Shown here one piece after another: positions 34,591 through 42,753 of a stretch of DNA of 64,000 nt (positions are counted from its first letter, which is position 1; every line of letters starts with the position of its first letter). The stretch comes from Neotamlana sedimentorum. GTDB taxonomy: Bacteria > Bacteroidota > Bacteroidia > Flavobacteriales > Flavobacteriaceae. The notes under the pieces are model-generated. The model saw only the letters and a list, made by a program, of their open reading frames with translations. It did no database searches and was not told the DNA's origin. The DNA lies in NCBI RefSeq assembly GCF_000943565.1, contig NZ_JTDW01000006.1, forward strand, positions 181,071-245,070. The letters run 5' to 3'. The position numbers and the translations under genes were made by a program.

Positions 34591-35302
34591 GGTCACTTTT
34601 TAAATCGTTAGCGCGTCTGGTATCGGTATTTTCAAATTCACCTTTTCGCTTTTGGCGGTACTCTGTAAACAACACACGCAAATCGTCACTCATTTTATTT
34701 TTTATTTCGGCTACTTCTATACAATCGTAACCATTTAACCCATAAACAGGTTTATTTTTTTCTTTTTCCTTGTCTTCTCTATCATCAAATCGACCACGCT
34801 GACTTAAATCTTTATCGACCACAAACACTTTTTGAGTAAAAAGATCATTAGCTAAAGGCAAGTTGGTTTTTAAACTATTATAAACCTGTTTTATATGCCC
34901 AGGCGAAGCAAAAACAAAATGCCAATAATCAAGACTTTCGTACGAACTTATTTCTTTTTTCAATGTATCGACAGAAGCTTCTGTGCCAAAAGGCAAAAGC
35001 ATTACTACTTGAAATTTTTTAAAGCCTTTAAATTTGTCGTAAACCAATTCTTTTAAATTGGATGCTGCAATGCTATGTTTTACTGGTTCGTTTCCTAGAA
35101 ATCCTAAAACCGTAATATGGTCTTTTAATAGAATTTGCTCATTATTAACAGCCTTAAAATCATTTAAATCTAAAACATCTTTCTTAATAACTTCAAGCGG
35201 CGTATAATTATGTGTTGCAGGATATAACAACAACAAAAATGCCACTGGCAAAAAGAATAACACGACTAAAACAAAATATGTACTTGCCTTTTTCTCTCTC
35301 AT
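34577..35302 (-). CDS. SCO-like membrane-anchored protein lacking the CxxxC motif
   Basis: A 241-residue protein with one N-terminal membrane helix (STYFVLVVLFFLPVAFLLLL) and a periplasmic domain. The order of elements follows the adjacent SCO protein: TVLGFLGNEPVKHS sits where SCO has FFFTTCPTICP, then VVMLLPFG, and FVVDKDLSQRGRFDD parallels the SCO segment ALIDKNGFIRCRAD. Both copper-binding cysteines are absent, and the only Cys is near the C-terminus (GYDCIEV). It should therefore not carry copper as SCO does. It lies between oxidase subunit IV and SCO, overlaps SCO by 14 bp, and is separated from subunit IV by a terminator. Relationship to SCO is my reading of the pattern. Confidence 0.72.
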   Translation of the reverse strand: MREKKASTYFVLVVLFFLPVAFLLLLYPATHNYTPLEVIKKDVLDLNDFKAVNNEQILLKDHITVLGFLGNEPVKHSIAASNLKELVYDKFKGFKKFQVVMLLPFGTEASVDTLKKEISSYESLDYWHFVFASPGHIKQVYNSLKTNLPLANDLFTQKVFVVDKDLSQRGRFDDREDKEKEKNKPVYGLNGYDCIEVAEIKNKMSDDLRVLFTEYRQKRKGEFENTDTRRANDLKSDHEEN

Positions 35303-35330
35303 AAAACGGGTGCAAAATCGTTTTGCAAAA

Positions 35331-35359
35331 ATAAAAAAAGGCGGTTTAAAAACCGCCTT
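35331..35359 (-). terminator. Rho-independent terminator after oxidase subunit IV gene
   Basis: AAGGCGGTTT (35338-35347) and AAACCGCCTT (35350-35359) form a 10-bp stem with an A-run to the left, which on the minus strand becomes a T-tail. It separates the oxidase structural genes from the SCO-like and SCO assembly genes. Confidence 0.85.
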
Positions 35360-35388
35360 AATATCTATATTTAACTGATTTTTTTAAA

Positions 35389-35769
35389 CTAAAAATCACG
35401 TTTTATGAAACCTTCATCGTAAACTCTAAATACATAACCACCTTCTTGTAGTAAGATAAATGATAAATATATAATTAAGAAAACACCAGTCCACACTACT
35501 GCACGTCTTAACCCTTTAGTTTCGTCTCGCATATGCATAAAATCCCAAGCAATATAATATGCTTTTACAATAGTTAATATTATGAATATCCAGTTAAGCA
35601 ATTTCATCCCTAAAAACTTAGCCATTAAACCTTCTGGTTTGTAAATACCTAAAACAACTTCTATTGCTGTTACAAAGGAAAGAAATGCTAAAACACCCCA
35701 GATTTTTTGCTTGTTATTTTTGAACTTCCAAAGTCCTCTAAAAATTTCTAATTTATGTTCGTGTGCCAT
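35389..35769 (-). CDS. Cytochrome c oxidase subunit IV family protein
   Basis: A 126-residue inner-membrane protein with three helices (IWGVLAFLSFVTAIEVVLGIY, LLNWIFIILTIVKAYYIAWDFMHM and AVVWTGVFLIIYLSFILLQ). The central KAYYIAWDFMHM and the layout match the bacterial COX4_pro family. It supports assembly of the heme-copper oxidase. It is the last structural gene of the oxidase operon, 15 bp after the large subunit III gene, and is followed by a terminator. Confidence 0.88.
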   Translation of the reverse strand: MAHEHKLEIFRGLWKFKNNKQKIWGVLAFLSFVTAIEVVLGIYKPEGLMAKFLGMKLLNWIFIILTIVKAYYIAWDFMHMRDETKGLRRAVVWTGVFLIIYLSFILLQEGGYVFRVYDEGFIKRDF

Positions 35770-35784
35770 TTTTAACTTTTTTTA

Positions 35785-36753
35785 TTAAACTAAGTAGAAG
35801 AACGTGAATACAAATACCCAAACTAAATCTACAAAGTGCCAGTATAAACCAACTTTTTCTACCATTTCATAGCTCTTGCGCTTTTCGTAAGTACCAATTA
35901 CAACATTAAAGAAAATAATAATATTGAGTACGATACCCGAAAATACGTGGAATCCGTGAAATCCTGTAATAAAGAAAAAGAAATCGGCAAACAATGGAGA
36001 ACCGTATTCATTAACATGAAGATTAGCACCTTCTACGACAGCTTTACCATTTGTTTTTATAGCTTCTATAGACTCTGCTCTTGATAATATCGTTTTTTCT
36101 CCTTCCTCAGTTAATGTTTGAGTTCTTACTAAAACATTTTCATGAGACTCTAAACCATGTATAACGTCTTGAACACTATACGTTGGTAACGTACCTTCGT
36201 TAACAAACCATAATCCGTTTTTACCTTCGTGTTGTGTTCTATCTGTATGACTAGCCACAACAAAATCGCTTAATGCTACTCGATGACCTTCAGTATCGAC
36301 AAACTGTAAAATGTTACCACCTTTTGTTTGTATTGCACCATAATCTCCTTGAATAAATGTAGCCCATTCCCATGCTTGAGAACCAACAAAAATAACACCT
36401 CCAATTATAGTCAAGAACATATAAATGGTAACTTTAGCTTTATTTAAATGATGACCAGCATCAACCGCTAATACCATTGTAACTGACGACATAATTAATA
36501 CAAATGTCATAAAGGCTACATAAATCATTGGTAATTCTTGCCCGTGTAAAAAAGGTACGTGTGTAAATACCTCGTCGGCAATTGGCCATGCATCAATAAA
36601 TTTAAATCTTGAAAATCCATAGGCTGCTAAGAACCCAGAGAAAGTTAAGGCATCTGAAAGGATGAAAAACCACATCATCATCTTTCCGTAACTAGCTTTT
36701 AGTGGTTCGTTTCCGCCGCTCCACGTTTTGCCTTCTGCTACTGCTGTACTCAT
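35785..36753 (-). CDS. Cytochrome c oxidase subunit III with a large loop insertion
   Basis: A 322-residue heme-copper oxidase subunit III. The usual helices are present (KMMMWFFILSDALTFSGFLAAYGFSRF split around residue 30, YVAFMTFVLIMSSVTMVLAVDAGH, TIYMFLTIIGGVIFVGSQAWEW), and the C-terminal part has FFFFITGFHGFHVFSG, YWHFVDLVWVFVFTFFYLV-like helices and the conserved HxxxG. Between helices 4 and 5 (about residues 135-240) lies roughly 100 extra, soluble, charged residues, making the protein much longer than the usual 200. A perfect TAnnTTTG box lies upstream at 36785, so it may also be transcribed apart from the upstream subunit III gene. Confidence 0.92.
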   Translation of the reverse strand: MSTAVAEGKTWSGGNEPLKASYGKMMMWFFILSDALTFSGFLAAYGFSRFKFIDAWPIADEVFTHVPFLHGQELPMIYVAFMTFVLIMSSVTMVLAVDAGHHLNKAKVTIYMFLTIIGGVIFVGSQAWEWATFIQGDYGAIQTKGGNILQFVDTEGHRVALSDFVVASHTDRTQHEGKNGLWFVNEGTLPTYSVQDVIHGLESHENVLVRTQTLTEEGEKTILSRAESIEAIKTNGKAVVEGANLHVNEYGSPLFADFFFFITGFHGFHVFSGIVLNIIIFFNVVIGTYEKRKSYEMVEKVGLYWHFVDLVWVFVFTFFYLV

Positions 36754-36784
36754 AAATTTTTGGTTATTGTTTATAAAAGTTGCA

Positions 36785-36792
36785 CAAAAATA
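36785..36792 (-). promoter_or_regulatory. Predicted -7 box TAtTTTTG between the two subunit III genes
   Basis: CAAAAATA on the plus strand is the reverse complement of TATTTTTG, an exact TAnnTTTG match about 30 bp before the 322-residue subunit III gene. No -33 TTG lies at the usual spacing (the nearest is 26 bp away). Confidence 0.45.
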
Positions 36793-36870
36793 GGTATTTT
36801 ATTTATGTAATAAAACATCAAAGTGCAAATTATACCCACTTTAAATAAAAGTTGATTTTTAAAAACTTTA

Positions 36871-37452
36871 TTAGCCTACAAAATATAGAAATAAAAACAA
36901 ATAAACCCATAGTATATCTATAAAATGCCAAAAGGTTGCGGCTAAATCGAAGCCTAATTTATTAGTTGCACTATACTTACCTCTTAAATGATTATAAACA
37001 ACTACTAATAAACAAATTAACCCAACTACAACGTGCAAAATATGAACCACGGCAATTAAATAAATATATGACATGGTTACATTACTAGTTGGTCCTGTAA
37101 AGTTATAACCCAGGTTAATTATCTCCTGAAAGCCTTGAAATTGATTAAAAATAAAAATAACTCCTAAAATTAAAGTTACCACCAACCATATTGTAGTTAA
37201 GCCTTTATTATCCTTTTTTACTGCATTTTTTGCCAATAAAAAGGTAATACTGCTAATAATAATTACCACAGTGCTAATAATAAAAGCATTGGGTAACTTA
37301 AAACCCTCTAGCCAATCGGGGCGCGAGCTACTTACAACGAAAGCACTGGTCCAGCCTGCAAACGACATAATAAGTGAAATGATGCCAAACCACAGCATCA
37401 TTTTTTTGGCTCTAATATTTTTTTCTTGAGGTGTACCTTGGGTTAAATCCAT
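36871..37452 (-). CDS. Cytochrome c oxidase subunit III family protein (short)
   Basis: A 193-residue heme-copper oxidase subunit III-like protein with five helices (MMLWFGIISLIMSFAGWTSAF, AFIISTVVIIISSITFLL, IWLVVTLILGVIFIFNQF, YIYLIAVVHILHVVVGLICL and FWHFIDILWVYLFLFLYFVG). The HxxH-like VVHILHVVVG and the C-terminal WHFID are shared with the longer paralogue downstream. It starts 3 bp after ctaB stops. Two subunit III proteins beside each other are common in Bacteroidota, with subunits I and II encoded elsewhere; neither is in this window. Confidence 0.92.
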   Translation of the reverse strand: MDLTQGTPQEKNIRAKKMMLWFGIISLIMSFAGWTSAFVVSSSRPDWLEGFKLPNAFIISTVVIIISSITFLLAKNAVKKDNKGLTTIWLVVTLILGVIFIFNQFQGFQEIINLGYNFTGPTSNVTMSYIYLIAVVHILHVVVGLICLLVVVYNHLRGKYSATNKLGFDLAATFWHFIDILWVYLFLFLYFVG

Positions 37453-37455
37453 GAT

Positions 37456-38349
37456 TTAATGTAAAAATTTATCAACTACATAAACAATTTGTACTAGCGA
37501 AATGTACGACACACTTACTAGCATGAGTTGTTTTGCTGCTTTTTCGGTCATTAATCTAAACAATCTTATAGCGTAATACAACATCCATAAACCTAATGCA
37601 AAAACGACAATGGTTGCTATAATTGATAGTTGTAATCGTCCTGTAAAACCAAAAACGGGAATTATTGATACCATAATTGTCCAAATAGTGTACATTATGG
37701 TTTGTACTGCAGTGCCTTTATCTTGCTTTCCTGTTGGCAACATAAAAAACCCTCCTTTTTTATAATCGTCGTATAAAAACCATCCAATAGCCCAAAAATG
37801 TGGGAATTGCCAAAAGAATTGTAATGCAAAAAGAGTTCCTGGTTCAATACCAAAATCGTCGGTAGCGGCAACCCAACCCAACATAAACGGAATAGCTCCT
37901 GGAATAGCCCCAACAAAAACCGCAAGTGGTGTTTTTGTTTTTAAAGGTGTATAAACACAGGTGTATAAAAAAATTGAAATAGCACCAAACATAGCAGTTT
38001 GCTTGTTTATAGTGTATAAAATAATGATTCCTAAAAGGGTAAAAACACAAGCAATAACAAATGCTGTTGTAACCGACATACGACCTGCAGGAATAGGACG
38101 ATTTTTAGTACGGCTCATTAAAGCATCTAAATCTTTTTCGATAATTTGATTAAATGCATTTGAAGCGCCTACCATAAAATAACCGCCTAAAGCCAATAAA
38201 ATTAAAGTTTTTACTTCAACGCTTTCGACACCTAGCAAATAGCCAGCCACCGACGAAAACACCACACTTAATGCCAATCGCATTTTGGTGATTTCTTTAA
38301 AATCTGAAATTACAGAAGGTGCTGTTACCGATGTATTTGTTTTGCTCAA
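37456..38349 (-). CDS. ctaB: Protoheme IX farnesyltransferase (heme O synthase)
   Basis: CtaB adds a farnesyl group to heme B to make heme O, the precursor of heme A in cytochrome oxidase. The 297-residue polytopic membrane protein shows the prenyltransferase motif NAFNQIIEKDLDALMSRTKN followed by RP (about residues 64-85), with the metal-binding Asp residues, and a second Asp region DDYKKGGFFMLP (about 199-210). It is the first gene of the oxidase run and has a consensus promoter at 38386-38416. The next gene starts 3 bp after its stop. Confidence 0.95.
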   Translation of the reverse strand: MSKTNTSVTAPSVISDFKEITKMRLALSVVFSSVAGYLLGVESVEVKTLILLALGGYFMVGASNAFNQIIEKDLDALMSRTKNRPIPAGRMSVTTAFVIACVFTLLGIIILYTINKQTAMFGAISIFLYTCVYTPLKTKTPLAVFVGAIPGAIPFMLGWVAATDDFGIEPGTLFALQFFWQFPHFWAIGWFLYDDYKKGGFFMLPTGKQDKGTAVQTIMYTIWTIMVSIIPVFGFTGRLQLSIIATIVVFALGLWMLYYAIRLFRLMTEKAAKQLMLVSVSYISLVQIVYVVDKFLH

Positions 38350-38385
38350 TTGCGTTTAGGCTTCGCCCGTTTTGTTTTGCGAGTG

Positions 38386-38416
38386 CAAAGATACGCCTTA
38401 AAAGGATTTTGAGCAA
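38386..38416 (-). promoter_or_regulatory. Predicted promoter of the ctaB-oxidase operon (TTG - 20 bp - TATCTTTG)
   Basis: On the minus strand TATCTTTG (38393-38386) is an exact TAnnTTTG box, with TTG at 38416-38414 and a 20-bp spacer. The leader to the ctaB ATG would be about 30 nt. Confidence 0.7.
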
Positions 38417-38424
38417 TGTTTTAT

Positions 38425-40527
38425 CTAATAATCAAAATACCAGTTAAACAAATCGGTACGCAAACCAAAATTAAACCAAACCGTATTGCTTTTATAAACC
38501 GTTTCGGTAGTCGCATCTGGATTAAAATTACGCACTGTAATATCGGTAAACAATTTTAAATTGCTAGAAGGATTTACTACGTAACCGGCTTGTAAATTTC
38601 CATAAAAACTATTTGTAGTAATACCTTGTCCCACTTTTACACCGGTATCTAGAGGTCGGTCGTTATAGTTTCTATAAATGTCGCCACCGTAACTAAAAGC
38701 ATCGGTATCGGTATTATAATCAAAACCGCGTTTACCAATAATAAATTTAGCGTTAGCGTACCAACGGTTATAAAAATAGTTACCCATAAGTACCAATTCG
38801 CTAAAATTAGCACTCCATAAATGCGCCATCGATTGGTTATTGTGCCCGTAATTTGTTGCAATAGTACTATGCGAATACGTGTAAGGACGTACGCGGTTAT
38901 ATTCCATTTGCAACATTAAATTATCCACTTTAAAAGCGTTATAATATTTAACACCTAATTGATAACCAAATTTATTTTTCCAACTTTTATTTCCAGCCTT
39001 TACATCGCTAAGCGAAAATTCATCTAAAATAAACTGGCTGTAAAAATTAATATTATTATTCCATTTGTATTTTGCTGAAGCGCCCATAATAGCATTTCCG
39101 GCATCTTGCCCAGTTTCAAACTCTATAGCGCGATAAAAAATAATAGGATTTAAGTAATTAACATCGAAATTTCGGTTTGTAGTGTTTGCCCAAATTACCG
39201 ATTCGAAAAATCCAACATTTAAACGTTTAGTTACGTTCCAACTTAAAAAATGCGTTGCCATATATTTGGTTAAAAAAGCATCGTCGGTTGTAACTTCTGG
39301 ACGTACATCTTTTAACCACATCCAGGTATTGGTGTATTTTATTTTCCAGAATTTAGTGTTTAGCTTTAAAAATGGATGCGGACTCGCAACATCGCTTAAA
39401 AACAACGACCTATAACCATCGCCTATAAAGTTTTTTCCATGTCCAAATTGAATGTTTACAAAATCGGCAGGAGCATAAGATAAATAAGCTTCGGCTACGG
39501 GATAATCGTACGAATCGGTTTTAAAACCCTTGGCTATGCCACGACCAGGAATTATTGCTGGATCTGGCCCGAAACCTTTTAAACTTTCGGCGTATTCGTT
39601 AAAATATTGTGCGAAACGGCCTTGACTTTCGAAAACCGAAGTGTAAAAATTAAACTTTTTACCCAATCCGCCCTTTACCAGTAAACCTCGTGTGTTGTTG
39701 TAGGTTGAACTAAAATCGGCTTCGGTATCTTTACCTACTTGTAAATCAAAAATTGGATCGATGGTAAACCAATAGTTTTCACCTTGTAATTGCACTAAAT
39801 GTTCGTTCCAAAGCTTTTTTCCAGCCCAAGTTTTCCTGTCTTGAATTAACTTATCTTTTTCTGATTTAAAATCGTAGTATTTTGAAACTTCTGAGTAAAC
39901 AAATGGTTTTGAAGCGGTATGACTATTGGTGCCAACTACATTTATTGCCCTGTCAAACCTAGCATAGTCGCTATGGGTAAATTGCACATTTAACTGACTT
40001 GTAAACGCATTATCGTTATAACCAACAATACTGTTATTTAAATTGTCGTATTCGCTTTGTGAAGCAGCTTCAAGTGTTGCAATTTCCTTAGCTACTTGTT
40101 CCTTTTCAACAGGCGTATTATTAAAATCTGTTAATGGAATTTTTATAGGAAGTGCATATTGCTTAAACGTTTTTCGGCCATTATAACTCGCTGGTTCAAT
40201 TTTTGGAAACAACTTAAAAACACGTTCGGTTTCTTCTTTTAATTCTTTGTAAACCGATTTTACGTAAATAAGATTAAACGCACCTAAAGTATCAACCTCA
40301 AAAATTACGGCAACATCACCTTTATACTCGTCTTTAATTACAATCTCTGGTGTTTTAAATTCCGATTTAATGATTTGATACACATTATTAGTAAAACACT
40401 GCTTTAAAGAATCGGCAGTTACATTTTTACAGCTAGGAAAAACGGGTTGCTTTTCAATAGAATTTATATTTTGCGAAAAGCTATAAAGTTGGTTAAAAAA
40501 TAGAAATAGGACAATGAATTGCTTCAT
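38425..40527 (-). CDS. RemB-like gliding motility outer-membrane protein with N-terminal TonB-type module
   Basis: A 700-residue exported protein. Signal peptide MKQFIVLFLFFNQLYSFSQ is followed by a module (residues about 25-135) that matches the C-terminal domain of the two TonB proteins encoded just upstream: PVFPSCKNVTADSLKQC, then VIFEVDTLGAF, a VFKLFPKIEP helix and YALPIKIPL. The rest (about 185-700) is an outer-membrane barrel of the Wzi-like type, with many aromatic strands (for example QFGHGKNFIGDGYRS, TWMWLKDVRP, WFNFGLRTDLFNWYF). I recognise it as resembling RemB of Flavobacterium johnsoniae, needed for some gliding functions, but the exact orthology is from memory. It has a near-consensus promoter (TATCTTTC at 40557-40564). 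Confidence 0.7.
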   Translation of the reverse strand: MKQFIVLFLFFNQLYSFSQNINSIEKQPVFPSCKNVTADSLKQCFTNNVYQIIKSEFKTPEIVIKDEYKGDVAVIFEVDTLGAFNLIYVKSVYKELKEETERVFKLFPKIEPASYNGRKTFKQYALPIKIPLTDFNNTPVEKEQVAKEIATLEAASQSEYDNLNNSIVGYNDNAFTSQLNVQFTHSDYARFDRAINVVGTNSHTASKPFVYSEVSKYYDFKSEKDKLIQDRKTWAGKKLWNEHLVQLQGENYWFTIDPIFDLQVGKDTEADFSSTYNNTRGLLVKGGLGKKFNFYTSVFESQGRFAQYFNEYAESLKGFGPDPAIIPGRGIAKGFKTDSYDYPVAEAYLSYAPADFVNIQFGHGKNFIGDGYRSLFLSDVASPHPFLKLNTKFWKIKYTNTWMWLKDVRPEVTTDDAFLTKYMATHFLSWNVTKRLNVGFFESVIWANTTNRNFDVNYLNPIIFYRAIEFETGQDAGNAIMGASAKYKWNNNINFYSQFILDEFSLSDVKAGNKSWKNKFGYQLGVKYYNAFKVDNLMLQMEYNRVRPYTYSHSTIATNYGHNNQSMAHLWSANFSELVLMGNYFYNRWYANAKFIIGKRGFDYNTDTDAFSYGGDIYRNYNDRPLDTGVKVGQGITTNSFYGNLQAGYVVNPSSNLKLFTDITVRNFNPDATTETVYKSNTVWFNFGLRTDLFNWYFDY

Positions 40528-40615
40528 TTTAATTAGTTAAAAGTTTAATTAATAGCGAAAGATACTATATTTTCACTTAAGCAACGTGCTAACCGTTATT
40601 TTAGTTAAAGGAGTA

Positions 40616-40652
40616 AAACAAAAAAACCGCTATCTTATTTAGATAACGGTTT
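40616..40652 (-). terminator. Rho-independent terminator after the first tonB gene
   Basis: AAACCGCTATCT (40624-40635) and AGATAACGGTTT (40641-40652) form a 12-bp stem with one mismatch, loop TATTT, and an A-run to the left that reads as a T-tail on the minus strand. Confidence 0.85.
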
Positions 40653-40673
40653 AGACTTTAAAAAATTATAATA

Positions 40674-41465
40674 CTACTGCACTTGTAACACAATTGGCAA
40701 TGTGTAAATAACACCTACATTTTTGTCATTTTGTTTTCCAGGTGTCATTTCTGGAATTAAGTTAATTACACGTTCGGCTTCGGTTCCTAACCTGTTATGT
40801 GGAGCTCGCGTTTTAATATTTTTTATGCGCCCTGTTTTATCGATTGTAAATTGGGTTTGAATAACTTGTTTTCCATTTAAACCTAAATCGGAAGCTAAAT
40901 CGATATCAAACTTACGTTGCACCAATTTCGAAATTTTCTTTTCCATGCATTTTTTCCTGCCTTGGTTTGTTATTTCATTTTCACAACCTGGAAAGATAGG
41001 AACATTTTGAATAAAGCTTACCGGAATGGGTTCTTCCTCTATTATCTCTTCAACTACAATATCACTAGGATCAATTGGCCCATCGCTAGTAGTGATTTCT
41101 TCTGATGTGATGACATCTTTAAATTCATCTAAAACAAAATCGTTATCAATCTGCTCGATTTCATCAATAATAAGTGTTTGTTGTTTGGCTTGTGGTTTTG
41201 TTTCGGCTTGCGGTTTTTGGTATACTTTAAAATTCTCGATGGCTATTTCGGTATTATCATCTGGTAATAATACATCGGCAATCTGTGCTGTGTTTGTTTT
41301 AAAATTCATTTCTAGCAAACCAAAGGCTGCAAGTAAACACACAATTAAACCAATTTGAAAATGCAAGGTTGTGTTTTTTTGTAAATTTGCATCATGCTTT
41401 TGCGACTTTTTTGTGCTTTGTCCGTTTTGGCGAGTGGACTCTGGCACATTTTTAAAATTTTTCAT
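40674..41465 (-). CDS. Energy transducer TonB family protein
   Basis: A 263-residue inner-membrane-anchored protein: a basic N-terminus, one membrane helix (FQIGLIVCLLAAFGLLEM, residues 36-53), an acidic linker rich in Glu and Ile (about 95-150) and a C-terminal TonB domain (about 155-263) with VPIFPGCENEITNQGRKKC, TQFTIDKTGRIKNIKTRAPH and VINLIPEMTPGKQ. TonB carries proton-motive energy to outer-membrane receptors. Neither ExbB nor ExbD is nearby. It lies 127 bp after a second tonB gene, each with its own terminator, so they may be regulated separately. Confidence 0.9.
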   Translation of the reverse strand: MKNFKNVPESTRQNGQSTKKSQKHDANLQKNTTLHFQIGLIVCLLAAFGLLEMNFKTNTAQIADVLLPDDNTEIAIENFKVYQKPQAETKPQAKQQTLIIDEIEQIDNDFVLDEFKDVITSEEITTSDGPIDPSDIVVEEIIEEEPIPVSFIQNVPIFPGCENEITNQGRKKCMEKKISKLVQRKFDIDLASDLGLNGKQVIQTQFTIDKTGRIKNIKTRAPHNRLGTEAERVINLIPEMTPGKQNDKNVGVIYTLPIVLQVQ

Positions 41466-41517
41466 AATTATTATAGTTAAAATGTTAATATTATGATAAA
41501 GTCACAATAAGCATACC

Positions 41518-41554
41518 AAAAAAGAAAACCCGTTACATTTCTGTAACGGGTTTT
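41518..41554 (-). terminator. Rho-independent terminator after the second tonB gene
   Basis: AAAACCCGTTACA (41525-41537) and TGTAACGGGTTTT (41542-41554) form a perfect 13-bp stem with loop TTTC and T-rich flanks on both strands. Confidence 0.93.
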
Positions 41555-41591
41555 TATATTTTAGTTTCCGAATAACACTGGAAAAGAAAGT

Positions 41592-42314
41592 TTAATCTTG
41601 AACTTGGAAAATAATTGGTAATGAATACGGAACGTTTACTGGTTTTCCGCGTTGCTTACCTGGTTGCATTTTTGGCAACAAACCAATTACTCGTTTAGCT
41701 TCTTTTTCTAATCCTGGGTGTGGTGCTCTAGCACGTACTCCAGAAATATTCCCTGTTTTATCTATTTTAAATATAACATTAATACGCTGTCTTCCAGACA
41801 AACCTAAATCTCCAGCTAAATCGGTATTAAACTTCTTATTTACAAACTGCGATATTTTTTTAGACATACAAGCTCTTTTAGCATTGTTTGTTTTTTCCTT
41901 TTCGCAACCTGGGAAAACTGGTACGTTTTCAATTACAGAGAATGGTACATCAATATCTTCTTCTACTTCTACTACTTCTACTTCTTCAACCTCAACAATT
42001 TCTGTTTCCTGATCAACCTCTGTAGATTCGATAACTGTTTCTTCTACTTCTACCTCATCTTCAACAATCTCAATAACTTCAGGAGCTGCTGGAGGTGGCG
42101 GTGGAGGTGGAGGTGTTTGTATTTGTTCTGTCAATGGAATTTCTTCTTCAAACTCTTCTTCCATTTCGATCATGCCTATATCAATATCGGCTTTTTCGTA
42201 GGTTTTATAATTAATAGCATAGTTTGTTAAGAATAGCATTAATGCTAAACCAATAGCAAAATAAAGCGAGCTATTACGCGATACGTTTGCTTTAGGATTT
42301 TTTTTAGGTTCCAT
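41592..42314 (-). CDS. Energy transducer TonB family protein (proline-rich)
   Basis: A 240-residue TonB-type protein: basic N-terminus, one membrane helix (SLYFAIGLALMLFLTNYAI, residues 16-34), a short run of eight prolines (about 70-77), a long linker of alternating Glu and Val that should span the periplasm, and the C-terminal domain (about 130-240) with VPVFPGCEKEKTNNAKRAC, IFKIDKTGNISGVRARAPH and IGLLPKMQPGKQ. It is closely similar to the adjacent TonB in the C-terminal domain but not in the linker. The gene stands 61 bp downstream of the VanZ-like gene. Confidence 0.92.
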   Translation of the reverse strand: MEPKKNPKANVSRNSSLYFAIGLALMLFLTNYAINYKTYEKADIDIGMIEMEEEFEEEIPLTEQIQTPPPPPPPPAAPEVIEIVEDEVEVEETVIESTEVDQETEIVEVEEVEVVEVEEDIDVPFSVIENVPVFPGCEKEKTNNAKRACMSKKISQFVNKKFNTDLAGDLGLSGRQRINVIFKIDKTGNISGVRARAPHPGLEKEAKRVIGLLPKMQPGKQRGKPVNVPYSLPIIFQVQD

Positions 42315-42375
42315 TTTATTTAATTGTTTTTCAAGATTGGTAAAATAACTATTTATTTATTAAAAATGCAACAGT

Positions 42376-42753
42376 TTATTTGTTTTTAACTTGTAACTTG
42401 GTATAAATACTTAAAACTAAGGTTGCAAGTAAGGCTCCAAGGGTGTTTGCTATAATATCAAATACATCTAATGCTCTTGTTTTAGTAACCGTACCTTGTA
42501 AAACCTCAATTACTATGCCAAATATGAAGGCTATTAAAAAAGCATACCACAGTCCTTTTTTTTGAATAAATTTTAGGGCATAAGTTAAAGAAAAGTACCA
42601 CAAACACATTAACAAAAAATAAGTAATAAAGTGAAATATTTTATCGATGTTCGATACTTCTACTTCGGGTAATTGCCTAATATTTATTAAGCAAACTATT
42701 GCTAAAGCTACACTGTAAATTATAGTAATAGCAAGTAACCCTTTTTTAAGCAC
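42376..42753 (-). CDS. VanZ-like family membrane protein
   Basis: A 125-residue inner-membrane protein with four helices (LLAITIIYSVALAIVCLI, IFHFITYFLLMCLWYFSLTY, GLWYAFLIAFIFGIVIEVLQ and VFDIIANTLGALLATLVLSIY). The pattern NIDKIFHFITYFLL, GIVIEVLQ and DVFDIIANTLGALLA is diagnostic of the VanZ-like family, whose function outside teicoplanin resistance is unknown. It overlaps the gcvH stop by 8 bp and is probably translated together with it. Confidence 0.9.
   Translation of the reverse strand: MLKKGLLAITIIYSVALAIVCLINIRQLPEVEVSNIDKIFHFITYFLLMCLWYFSLTYALKFIQKKGLWYAFLIAFIFGIVIEVLQGTVTKTRALDVFDIIANTLGALLATLVLSIYTKLQVKNK

Noticed and set aside
42040..42120. Simple GAA/GTA and proline-codon runs in tonB as a variable-number repeat
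   Set aside because: They fit the normal proline-rich and acidic periplasmic linker of TonB. There is no perfect repeat unit suggesting active slippage.
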